A DNA stretch of 17,236 bases from an uncultured Clostridia bacterium. Its GTDB lineage: Bacteria > Bacillota > Clostridia > Peptostreptococcales > Anaerovoracaceae. Numbering within the stretch: position 1 is the stretch's first letter; every line of letters begins with the position of its first letter. A program made the position numbers and the translations under genes. The stretch lies in contig CAKQUI010000042.1 in assembly GCA_934277495.1 (NCBI GenBank), forward strand, positions 1 to 17,236, read 5' to 3'. The notes beneath the pieces are model-generated. The model was not told the DNA's origin, made no database searches, and worked only from the letters and a program-made list of their open reading frames with translations. Below, in pieces: positions 1-8,200 of the stretch.

Positions 1-648
1 GTGCCCGACGGGGCTATCGCAGATGTATGGCAGCAGCTTCGTGATCTTCCGATAAAAAATAAAAATATATGTCATTGCAGCGGTTCGATATCATCGACCG
101 TTTTTTTTGATGCAGAGGACAAAGGCGCATACGCCTGCTCGGTGCATCCCATATATGCTATAAGTGACAGATACAAGTCCTGGAAAGGCTTGAGCGACGC
201 CGTATTTTCGGTGGAGGGGAGTCCGCAGTGCCGTGACATGATAAAAGCTGTACTTGAAAGTCTGGGAAATGAAGCAGTAGTCATAGACGGCAGCAAAAAG
301 AGCCTTTATCACTGCGGAGCAGTCGTGGTGAGCAACCACATGGCTGCGCTGGCAGATACAGGGATAAAGATGCTGGAGGAGTGTGGCTTTTCCCGGGAAA
401 CAGCATCAAGAGCACTGGCACCGCTGATAACCGGCAATGCACAGGCGATAGCGTCACAGGGTCCTGAAAAAGCGCTGACAGGCCCCGTGGAGCGGGGAGA
501 CTGCATTACGGTAAGGAAACACCTTGATGTGCTGGAAGGACAGACGAAAGAACTTTACAGGATGCTGTCGGATATACTGGTGGACATAGCAGAAAGGAAA
601 CACCCCGGCAGGAACTATGATGAAATGAAAAAGGAGCTGCAGAAATGA
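1..648 (+). CDS. Rossmann-like/DUF2520 protein, 5'-truncated; candidate ketopantoate reductase (PanG-type)
   Basis: This is the C-terminal part of a protein whose N-terminal nucleotide-binding half, with the usual glycine-rich loop, lies outside the window. The first visible residues, PDGAI, match the internal 'VPD.AI' stretch that follows the Rossmann beta strands in DUF2520 proteins, so the GTG at base 1 is probably an internal codon and not the start. The helical region around residues 105-200 (NHMAAL, then [14 protein letters not shown]) fits the all-helical C-terminal domain related to 6-phosphogluconate dehydrogenase. Full family members are about 290 residues; 215 are visible. The stop codon overlaps the panB start in ATGA, so the two are translationally coupled. 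From family knowledge, a DUF2520-type reductase (PanG) can replace PanE in reducing ketopantoate to pantoate with NAD(P)H. That role is inferred here from the panB-panC context; the family assignment is fairly secure. Confidence 0.75.
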   Translation: MPDGAIADVWQQLRDLPIKNKNICHCSGSISSTVFFDAEDKGAYACSVHPIYAISDRYKSWKGLSDAVFSVEGSPQCRDMIKAVLESLGNEAVVIDGSKKSLYHCGAVVVSNHMAALADTGIKMLEECGFSRETASRALAPLITGNAQAIASQGPEKALTGPVERGDCITVRKHLDVLEGQTKELYRMLSDILVDIAERKHPGRNYDEMKKELQK

Positions 649-1472
649 AAAATACAGTATCTACAGTAAAAAAACAGAAAGAGACCGGCGAAAAGATAAC
701 GATGCTCACAGCATATGATTATTCTACAGCCAAACTGATGGATGAGTCAGGTATAGATATGATTCTGGTGGGAGATTCACTTGGAATGGTGATGCTGGGA
801 TATGAAGATACGGTCTCGGTAACTATGGAGGACATGATACACCATACAGCAGCAGTGTCAAGAGGCACGAAGAACGCCATGGTGGTGGCAGATATGCCGT
901 TCATGTCATATCAGACGTCTGTATATGATGCAGTAGTCAATGCCGGAAGGCTGATGCAGCTTGGAAGGTGTCATGCTGTAAAGCTGGAAGGAGGCAGATC
1001 CATGTGTCCCCAGATAAAAGCCATTACAGAGGCTTCGATACCAGTAGTGGCGCATATCGGTCTTACACCGCAGTCCGTCAATGCCATAGGCGGATTCAAG
1101 GTACAGGGCAGATCAGAAGAAGCAGCAAGGAAGCTGATAGACGAAGCGAAAGCGGTAGAGGAAGCCGGTGCTTTTGCTGTAGTTCTGGAATGTGTACCTG
1201 CAAAGCTGGCAGAGATCATCACCAGGACTATAAGCATACCGACTATCGGCATAGGTGCCGGAGCAGGATGCGACGGACAGGTGCTGGTATATCAGGACAT
1301 GCTGGCACTGTTCTCTGACTTCAAGCCTAAATTCGTCAAGCATTTTGCAGATGTCGGCAGTGTCATGAAGGAAGGCTTCAAGGCGTATATAAATGAAGTC
1401 AGGGCAGGGACGTTCCCTGCAGAGGAACATAATTTCAGCATAGATGAAGATGTTATAAATAAATTATACTGA
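645..1472 (+). CDS. panB: 3-methyl-2-oxobutanoate hydroxymethyltransferase (ketopantoate hydroxymethyltransferase)
   Basis: PanB transfers a hydroxymethyl group from 5,10-methylene-tetrahydrofolate to 2-oxoisovalerate, giving ketopantoate, the first committed step of pantothenate synthesis in the cytoplasm. The 275-residue length is close to the usual 260-280. Family motifs are intact: [15 protein letters not shown] (about 42-56) with metal ligand Asp44, [10 protein letters not shown] with the second ligand Asp83, VKLEGG with Lys113 and Glu115, ECVP with catalytic Glu182, and the [19 protein letters not shown] stretch near 202-220. The ATG at 645 overlaps the stop of the upstream gene (ATGA) and has the Shine-Dalgarno AAGGAG at 631-636, 8 nt away. 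The gene lies between the DUF2520 protein and panC, as expected of a pantothenate operon. Nothing looks broken. Confidence 0.97.
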   Translation: MKNTVSTVKKQKETGEKITMLTAYDYSTAKLMDESGIDMILVGDSLGMVMLGYEDTVSVTMEDMIHHTAAVSRGTKNAMVVADMPFMSYQTSVYDAVVNAGRLMQLGRCHAVKLEGGRSMCPQIKAITEASIPVVAHIGLTPQSVNAIGGFKVQGRSEEAARKLIDEAKAVEEAGAFAVVLECVPAKLAEIITRTISIPTIGIGAGAGCDGQVLVYQDMLALFSDFKPKFVKHFADVGSVMKEGFKAYINEVRAGTFPAEEHNFSIDEDVINKLY

Positions 1473-1507
1473 TAAATAAAATATATTGAACAGAGGTAAA
1501 GAACATT

Positions 1508-2356
1508 ATGAAAATCGTAAAAACTATCGAAGAAGTCAGAGCAGAAGTCAGAGCATGGAGAAAGGAGGGACTGACAGTAGGTCTGGTACCGACTATGGGC
1601 TTCCTTCATGAAGGACACCGCAGCCTTATCGAAAGAGCTGTATCAGAAAACGACAGGGTCGTGGTAAGCGACTTCGTCAATCCGACACAGTTCGGCGAAG
1701 GCGAGGACCTTGAGGCATATCCGAGAGATATCGACAGGGATGCTGCACTCTGCAGCGAAGCCGGTGCTGCACTGATATTCAATCCTGAAGTCAGTGAGAT
1801 GTACGCTGACGGAGCATGCACTATGGTGGACATGCAGGGCGAGATGACAACAGGTCTCTGTGGCAAAACAAGACCTATACACTTCAGAGGAGTATGTACA
1901 GTAGTATCTAAGCTGTTCAACATAGTTACGCCGGACAGGGCATACTTCGGACAGAAGGACGCACAGCAGCTGTCCGTGATAAAGCGTATGGTCAAAGACC
2001 TCAACTTCGGTATAGAGATCGTAGGCTGCCCTATAGTGCGTGAACCTGACGGACTGGCAAAGAGCTCAAGAAACACATATCTGAATGAAGAAGAACGTCA
2101 GGCTGCCCTGGTGCTCAGCAAAGCCGTTAAAAAGGGACAGGAGATGATATCAGCAGGTGAGAAGGACCTGGACAAGGTGACTGCAGAAATGAAAGCTCTG
2201 ATATCAGCAGAACCTCTTGCCAGGATAGATTATGTAGAAGCAGTGGATGCAGAAACCATAAAACCTGTCAGCAGTACAGATGACTGCAGCCAGCTTCTGG
2301 TAGCAATGGCAGTGTATGTAGGAAAGACAAGGCTGATAGACAACTTCATGATTTAG
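1508..2356 (+). CDS. panC: Pantoate--beta-alanine ligase (pantothenate synthetase)
   Basis: PanC condenses pantoate with beta-alanine, through a pantoyl-adenylate made from ATP, to give pantothenate. It belongs to the cytidylyltransferase superfamily, and both signature motifs are present: VPTMGFLHEGH with His34 and His37 (the HIGH-like motif), and REPDGLAKSSRNTYL near 178-192 (the KMSKS-like region). FVNPTQFGEGEDLEAYPRD (56-74) and GQKDAQQL (148-155) line the substrate pockets. At 282 residues it has the normal length. The ATG at 1508 follows AGAGGT at 1492-1497, 35 nt after the panB stop, so it should be in the same transcript. A terminator follows directly. The aspartate decarboxylase gene panD, often third in this operon, is not present, so the source of beta-alanine is not visible here. 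Confidence 0.97.
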   Translation: MKIVKTIEEVRAEVRAWRKEGLTVGLVPTMGFLHEGHRSLIERAVSENDRVVVSDFVNPTQFGEGEDLEAYPRDIDRDAALCSEAGAALIFNPEVSEMYADGACTMVDMQGEMTTGLCGKTRPIHFRGVCTVVSKLFNIVTPDRAYFGQKDAQQLSVIKRMVKDLNFGIEIVGCPIVREPDGLAKSSRNTYLNEEERQAALVLSKAVKKGQEMISAGEKDLDKVTAEMKALISAEPLARIDYVEAVDAETIKPVSSTDDCSQLLVAMAVYVGKTRLIDNFMI

Positions 2357-2383
2357 TCTTCGCAGCATATATCCGTAAATACG

Positions 2384-2421
2384 AAAGAGACCATCATTCA
2401 TTCTGATGAGGTCTCTTTTTT
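2384..2421 (+). terminator. Rho-independent terminator of the pantothenate operon
   Basis: AGAGACC (2386-2392) pairs with GGTCTCT (2410-2416). The stem continues as TCAT/ATGA across a single bulged A, with an 8-nt loop, and is followed by a run of T to 2421. It starts 28 nt after the panC stop. The A-rich left flank gives the opposite strand a weaker T-run, so it may also end the convergent TetR transcript. Confidence 0.9.
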
Positions 2422-2522
2422 CTTTGCTGATATATTTCCGGAGCTCGCTCCAACCTACTGTGTTCGCTGCTGTTCGTTCTGTTATGCGGATCGCCGGTGG
2501 TTATGCTGGAAGAGAGCTGGTA

Positions 2523-3104
2523 TTACCGGCACAGTCCTTCTAAAAACAGCGGCATGATCATCTGCGCATGCTGGCACAGGGAGTAGTTCCCTCCGGATAT
2601 GCACCATTCGTACATCAGGCCACGTTCGAACATGGCGTAGGCCCGGGTGATATCGTTTATGGACAGATTTTCCTTAAAGAGATCCTGATCCTTTCCTTCG
2701 ATAGTGATCTGACGCAGGAGCTTGTAGTATGTCCGGTTGGTATTCAGTAGATGACGCTCGCCGCTGGTGGTCAGCTGCGTTGCGAACAGCTGGCTCAGAA
2801 GCTCTACCGAAACAGTATTTTCGATCATCAGGAAAAGTTCCTGATTTATATATTTCAGTTTCTCGACAGGAGACAGCAGCGGATCCATGTTTTTTTCAAG
2901 TTCTGCGTATTTGTCATCGAACAGATAGGAAAGAGATGTGAGCAGCGAGTCTTTCCCGTCAAAATAGTGATAGAACGATCCACGGGACGTGCCGGACGCC
3001 TCCACGATCTCTTCGATGGTCGTGTTATCATAACCCTGCTGGTAGAACAGCTTCCATGCAGCAGAGACGATCTTTCCTCTTGTGTTTCTTGCGTTTTTTT
3101 TCAT
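2523..3104 (-). CDS. TetR/AcrR-family transcriptional regulator
   Basis: A 193-residue protein with a typical TetR N-terminal DNA-binding domain: a first helix (RGKIVSAAWKLFYQQGYDNTT, in part) and a helix-turn-helix at about 28-48 containing TIEEIVEASGTSRGSFYHYF. The C-terminal two thirds form a helical ligand-binding and dimerisation domain that I cannot assign to a subfamily. The ATG (complement of 3102-3104) has the purine-rich GGGGGA at 3117-3122, about 12 nt upstream on the minus strand. The gene is divergent from the putP-type symporter, and the 243-bp gap holds a perfect palindrome overlapping candidate promoters. It therefore probably controls the symporter and itself. The inducer is unknown. 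The gene ends about 100 bp from the panC terminator, convergent with it. Confidence 0.9.
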   Translation of the reverse strand: MKKNARNTRGKIVSAAWKLFYQQGYDNTTIEEIVEASGTSRGSFYHYFDGKDSLLTSLSYLFDDKYAELEKNMDPLLSPVEKLKYINQELFLMIENTVSVELLSQLFATQLTTSGERHLLNTNRTYYKLLRQITIEGKDQDLFKENLSINDITRAYAMFERGLMYEWCISGGNYSLCQHAQMIMPLFLEGLCR

Positions 3105-3183
3105 TTTATGTAAAAATCCCCCGATATTTTTCTGTTTCGTTTTTTATATCTAATAATGACTGGAGTATATTCTATTATAAAAA

Positions 3184-3199
3184 CATTGAAATTTCAATG
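3184..3199. promoter_or_regulatory. Candidate TetR-family operator: perfect 16-bp palindrome
   Basis: CATTGAAATTTCAATG reads identically on both strands and lies in the divergent gap between the TetR gene and the symporter. Its size and symmetry are normal for a TetR-family operator. On the minus strand it includes TTGAAA, which with TAGAAT 18 bp further on could be the regulator's own promoter, so binding would be autoregulatory. That this regulator binds here is inferred from position only. Confidence 0.55.
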
Positions 3200-3275
3200 G
3201 ATTTTTCAAATAATATATGATTTTATATATAAAAATATACAGACTGTGTTCTGTGTTTCGTTCTAGTCATGATTA

Positions 3276-3284
3276 TGGTATACT
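3276..3284 (+). promoter_or_regulatory. Candidate extended -10 promoter of the symporter gene
   Basis: TGGTATACT contains the extended -10 TGn element followed by TATACT, 64 nt before the putP-type start codon. No good -35 hexamer is seen 16-18 bp upstream, as is common for extended -10 promoters. It is supported by position only. Confidence 0.45.
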
Positions 3285-3347
3285 GTTTTAGCGATTTTTA
3301 AATATATAATAACGTTCAATACACAACAGAAAAGGAGATTTTATAAC

Positions 3348-4862
3348 ATGAACGGAGAAATATTTGCCTTTATCGTATATTTCATTGCGATAGTAGGCGT
3401 AGGAATTTATTTTTTCTTTAAAGAAAAAGGCGAAGAGTCCCAGTCAAGCTTCTTCCTTGGCGGAAGACAGATGGGACCATGGGTAGCGGCAATGTCGGCG
3501 CAGGCGTCGGACATGTCTGCATGGCTTCTGATGGGACTTCCGGGAAGCATCATGGCCTTTGGCTTCGGCCAGATGTGGATAGGTATAGGACTGGGGCTTG
3601 GCACAGCGGCCAACTGGATATTCGTCGCAAAGCGTCTGAGAAAGTTCTCAAGCGCTGCTGGCGACGCCATCACGGTACCGCAGTATCTGGGCAACAGATT
3701 CATGGCGAAGAGCAATACGCTGCAGGTGATCTGTGCGGTCATTTTTTTCGTATGCTTTACGATATATGTAGCATCTGCTTATGTGGCAGGAGCGTCGGTG
3801 TTCACAACGATATTCCCTTCGCTGGATTCACAGACAGCAATGATGATCTTTGCGCTGGCAATGCTGCTGATCACATTCTTCGGCGGATTCAAGGCGGTAT
3901 GCTGGACTGACTTCTTCCAGGGGCTTTTGATGTTCGCAGCTCTGATGGCGGTGCCTATCGTGATAGTCATCACAAAGGATCTTGATACATCTGCACTTTC
4001 TGCGCTCTATACATATCAGGATGCTGCCAGCGGACAAATGGTGGAATGCAGCTTCGGCAGCGGCGTATTCGACGCTTCATGGCAGGAGATAATCACAGGT
4101 CTGTCCTGGGGTCTTGGCTACTTTGGTATGCCGCACATTCTTGTAAGGTTCATGTCCATCGAAAAGCCTTCCATGGTAAAAAAGAGTGCGACTGTAGCGA
4201 TCGTATGGGTCATCTGCGCACTGGGATGCACATGTCTCATCGCATATTTCGGCAGGATGTTCCTGGCAGAAGAACTGCTGACGGTGGGTGCACAGAAGAT
4301 GGTATTCATCACCTTTGCGAGAAAACTGTTCCCAAGCTTCATAGCAGGCGTCCTCATGGCGGCTATCATAGCAGCATCCATGTCCACGGCAGACTCCCAG
4401 CTGCTGGTAGCGTCAAGCTCATTCACATCGGATATCTACAAACCGATCCTCAGAAAAGAAGCCAGTGAAAAGGAGCTTCTGTGGGTAGGAAGACTGATCG
4501 TAGTGATCGTAGCGGTAATAGCATTCTTCATCGCATCCAGCAAAGGTTCCGGTGCACAGGCCATCATGAATCTGGTAGAAAATGCATGGGCAGGCTTCGG
4601 CTCGTCCTTCGGACCGGTCATCCTGCTGTCACTGTTCTGGAGAAGATTTACATATAAAGGTGCTATTGCAGGTGTTCTTGGTGGTGCGGTCGTGGATGTT
4701 CTGTGGCTCAACTTCCTGTCGGAATCCACAGGAATTTACGAACTGTTCCCAGGCTTCATAGCAGGTTTGATCTGCTCCTTCATCGTTACTCTGATCGACA
4801 AGGCTCCGTCAGCAGAGATCACAGATCTGTTTGACAGAGCAATGAATGAAGCTGACGAATAA
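3348..4862 (+). CDS. putP: Sodium/proline symporter (SSS family, PutP-type)
   Basis: A 504-residue, roughly 13-helix membrane protein of the solute:sodium symporter family that imports L-proline with Na+. The match to E. coli PutP is close where it matters: SAQASDMSAWLLMGLPG places Asp55 and Ser57, the known sodium and substrate residues, at the same residue numbers, and MSTADSQLL at 345-353 carries the Ser-Thr pair of the second sodium site. GLGYFGMPHILVRFMSI (257-271) and the cytoplasmic loop after WIFVAKRLRKF also fit PutP. The ATG at 3348 follows AAAAGGAG at about 3330-3337. Proline specificity is inferred from these residues. The gene stands alone, divergent from a TetR-family gene that is its likely regulator; no proline dehydrogenase gene is nearby, so import could serve osmoprotection or Stickland-type fermentation. 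Confidence 0.93.
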   Translation: MNGEIFAFIVYFIAIVGVGIYFFFKEKGEESQSSFFLGGRQMGPWVAAMSAQASDMSAWLLMGLPGSIMAFGFGQMWIGIGLGLGTAANWIFVAKRLRKFSSAAGDAITVPQYLGNRFMAKSNTLQVICAVIFFVCFTIYVASAYVAGASVFTTIFPSLDSQTAMMIFALAMLLITFFGGFKAVCWTDFFQGLLMFAALMAVPIVIVITKDLDTSALSALYTYQDAASGQMVECSFGSGVFDASWQEIITGLSWGLGYFGMPHILVRFMSIEKPSMVKKSATVAIVWVICALGCTCLIAYFGRMFLAEELLTVGAQKMVFITFARKLFPSFIAGVLMAAIIAASMSTADSQLLVASSSFTSDIYKPILRKEASEKELLWVGRLIVVIVAVIAFFIASSKGSGAQAIMNLVENAWAGFGSSFGPVILLSLFWRRFTYKGAIAGVLGGAVVDVLWLNFLSESTGIYELFPGFIAGLICSFIVTLIDKAPSAEITDLFDRAMNEADE

Positions 4863-5242
4863 AGACACAGGTATTTGTACCCGGTGCATTAATGATGTTA
4901 CGGGTGCAAAAGAGTAAATATCGTAGTTATTGATTCGATATGATCCGGGATTTGAAGCACTCTTAGCAAGCTGGCAGGATATCAAAGAAAAATATAATAT
5001 TTCGATCACGTAAGCAGCCTTAAAAAAGGTATGAAAAAAGAGAGTCGCAAGGTAATATATCATAAACCTTGTTTCGACTCTCTTGTTTTTTTGCTGCAAG
5101 TGCGAGGCAGCATACAGGTATTATCACAAAGTATATTGGATCTCATGATGATATGAGAATATATATGGAAAACTATCTGCCGCATCTGCGGGGCACAGAA
5201 CCCACTGCAGGGCACAAATGTGTCATGATATCATAAGATATC
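4863..5242. other. 380-bp gap between putP and the adhesin gene: terminator, no clear gene
   Basis: The only firm feature is the bidirectional terminator at 5038-5092. A short, weak hairpin (ACCCG...CGGGT) lies near 4879-4905 with no T-run. A 27-codon TTG-initiated reading frame at 4930-5013 has plausible amino-acid content but no ribosome binding site, and I do not call it a gene. Close to the adhesin stop, GATATC-ATAA-GATATC is a small inverted repeat around 5227-5243. Otherwise I see nothing. Confidence 0.6.
5038..5092. terminator. Bidirectional terminator between putP and the adhesin gene
   Basis: AAGAGAGTCG (5038-5047) pairs with CGACTCTCTT (5075-5084). Inside it CAAGGT (5048-5053) pairs with ACCTTG (5066-5071), leaving TTT bulged. 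The + strand continues with G and a run of seven T; the minus strand continues with TTTTTT (5034-5039). It can therefore stop both putP and the leftward adhesin transcript. Confidence 0.88.
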
Positions 5243-8200
5243 TTAGTCCTGCGATCTGCGGAACATCACTATGCGGTATATCACGATAGCCAGTCCTGCG
5301 GTCATCATAGCCAGTCCTGCGAGTATATAGATGAATATACCAGGGCTTCCGGCTGATGGGAGATTATCGCAGCTGTAGTTGTAAAGTCTGTACTGTGCAT
5401 TCTTGTCCTGTTTTTCGAATGCAGGGACTTTATCTCCTATGGCTGTTATCACAGGTTCCACAGGATCGGTGCTGGTATCGAATTTAAGCTCCCACTGACC
5501 TGACGGAGGCTTGTATCCATCAGGGGTGATGTATTCCACAAGACGGTATGTAGCTTTGGCGTTGAGCTTTGAGAAGCTCACGCTGCCGCTGCTGCTCTTT
5601 GAAGTGTCTGTTGACACCAGCTCCCAGCAGTCTTTGCTTATCTCAGGAAGTTCGCCTTTCGAATCCACCTGAAGTATCTCGGAGTGGTGATATGTATGTG
5701 TTTCATCAGTACATTTCAGCCTGAACAGTGCGAATCCGGCGCCTCCCAGCGGAGCTTTGCTGGAATCAGACTTGATGAAGTTGAAATCCTCTGTGCCGCC
5801 GGTATATTTGTTCACTATCTTCGTGACAGGCGCTGTGCTGCCGTCATTTTTCGTTATGGTAGCTATACCGCCCTTTACTACGACTTTATAGACCATATCA
5901 TCCAGTGCGTAGTATTTCGGGGCTTCAGTTTCTTTGATATAGTATGTACCACCGCTTCGCTGTGGGAACATCACGAAGCCGTCCTTGCCTGACACAGCTG
6001 TGTCCAAAAGCTTGTCCTCGCTGCAGGATGCATCGGAGTAAAGCCCGAATTTCGCACCGGTGACAGGGTCGTTGGCTTCGTCTACTTTACTGAAACTGAT
6101 GATGCCTTTGTTTTTGACATTGTTTATCTTAAGCAGTATATTATCAGCGTAGTGCCATTCACCGTCAGCGTCATACCATGTGGCGTATTTCTGATAGTCG
6201 CCGTCGTCGCCTTCACGGTAGAGAGGCGTGTCGCTTGTCACGATATAGTCCTCATAACCATCTTCGTCAGTGTTCGGGTCATATGACGTGGAGCCTATCT
6301 TCGACTCCTTCAATGTATATTCAGCCAGCTCGCCGTCGATATAAAGCGGCAGGTCTTTCCATTCGTACTGCCAGTTGTTATCTTCATTGAGCACCTGTGT
6401 GTATAAAGGATCGTTTATCTTGGCGCCGTTTCGCCACAGCTCCATGGTGACCGGTTCTTTTTCTTCACCATCGGATACATTCCAGTTCTTGACTGCTTTG
6501 ACTGATGTCAGCAGCTTGGAACGATTCTTTATAGTAAGTACAGAAGTACCGGTGCCTTCCAGCCAGGATTCTTTGGAACTTATAGTAGAATCGGTCACTT
6601 CTTCGGCTGTTTCGATGGTACCGTCATCTGTTATGGTCAATTTGATCTGTTTAGGTCCATCATATCCCAGCGGTACATTCTCTTTAAGGATGTACTCTTC
6701 CTTTTGATTGTCATCACCGAAGATCCCAAGTTTGACGAAGAACATGCCGCTGCTGTCTGTTGTTATCATATTGTCAAGAACACGTTCAGTGTAACCGTCT
6801 TTCTCTGCATTTGTATCTGTGGAATATTCGCTTGTTCCAGGCTTTCTGTACAGCAGCAGATCATCTCCGCTGGCAAGGCTGAGTTTGAACGAAACATTTT
6901 TGAGCCCATTGCCGGTTATGGAGTCTACTTTGGAAACTGTGACAAGTCCAGCCTGTACATAAATGTTTTTCAGCGCTACTGTCTGATACGATTTTGCCGG
7001 CACATCGCTTGGGTATGCCTCTGTAGTTACAGAAACTCCTTCATTATCGGAATAGAGACGCCAGCCGTTGGTCTCATCGGATGAGTTGGAGATGGAGTAT
7101 CCGTTGGTATGGTTCCATTTGTCTGTATCCAGCATATAATTTTTTTCTTTTATCAGATATGTTCGCTCCTGTCTTGCAGTCAGTATCCATGTATAGGTAT
7201 CAGAGCTTTCGTCATATGATGTATATCCTGTCTTTTTATCGTCGGTCTCACTGCCTGCAGGGTCCAGGGAAAGCTCGTAGTCCGAGACTGATTTTCCGCT
7301 TTCTTCGTGGGTCACTGATATGCCGAACCCGTTGTCCTTGACAGTCTTTATAGCCTCGCTGTCACCGGCGAAAGATTTTGTTATTGTGATCTTTCCTTCT
7401 TTTGCAACGAGTACGCCGTCTACATGCCATCCATCGGAGTGCTCATATTTCAGTACATACCAGCGTACCGTGAAGTATTCGGAGGTGATCCTTTCGTTAG
7501 GTATCTTCTTGCCATCCAGCGTTATGGTGTATGAGCCCTCCCTGATATGAGCAAGGACTTCCTCGTCGGAAGGCATCTGCTCCACCATGACGCCATACTG
7601 GAGAGGTTCTCTGCTGGACGCACGTATCTTGCTGTCGACTTCATAGGCATCGCTACCGGCATTGGGAGGAGCGATCAGCTGATAGTCTCCGGTCCCGGGG
7701 ACATTATCGGTATTGATTGCACGTGTAGTGAATATGGAATCCGTGAACTTGTCGCTATGCACAGTGACGAAGCCGTCGCTGAGATTATCAGAGATCTCGC
7801 AGTCCAGGTTGACATAGAAATTGACGGAGCCTACTCTCGCCTTGCTGTCTGTTGCTTTCCAGACTGCCGTGAGGGCGACTTCATTTGAATCGTCGGCATA
7901 TTTTTCAAGTTCGCTGGCAGGGATCACATCTCCTGCCTGGTAGACAGTATCGCTGCTGCCGATCCTCCATCCTGTAAAAGTATATGCGAACCGGCGGTTT
8001 TTAGTGCTGCTGGTATCTCCGGACAGAGCAGATATTGCTATATCGTCGTCTACATCCAGAGCTACATAAGGCAGCTCCAGTGTGATCCGTTCGTCATAGT
8101 ATTGTGTTTTATTTTTGACTGTTCCGTCCTTATACACTTTCTGAGCAGGCGCAGCAAACTGTCCCAGTTTGGTCAGAGACTGCTGCAGACCGGCATTGTA

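Noticed and set aside
1606..2076. 156-codon open frame on the minus strand inside panC
   Set aside because: It lies entirely opposite panC, which has intact motifs; its product resembles no family and it is a shadow frame.
2440..2451. GGAG-CTCG-CTCC short hairpin after the pantothenate terminator
   Set aside because: Only four base pairs and no T-run; no function can be supported.
3781..3973. Alternative frames inside putP
   Set aside because: They are overlapping frames of a long, clear membrane transporter gene and have no independent support.
4809..5099. 96-codon minus-strand frame across the end of putP
   Set aside because: It starts inside the terminator hairpin, overlaps the putP end and has no ribosome binding site; its cysteine- and phenylalanine-rich content is typical of an out-of-frame reading.
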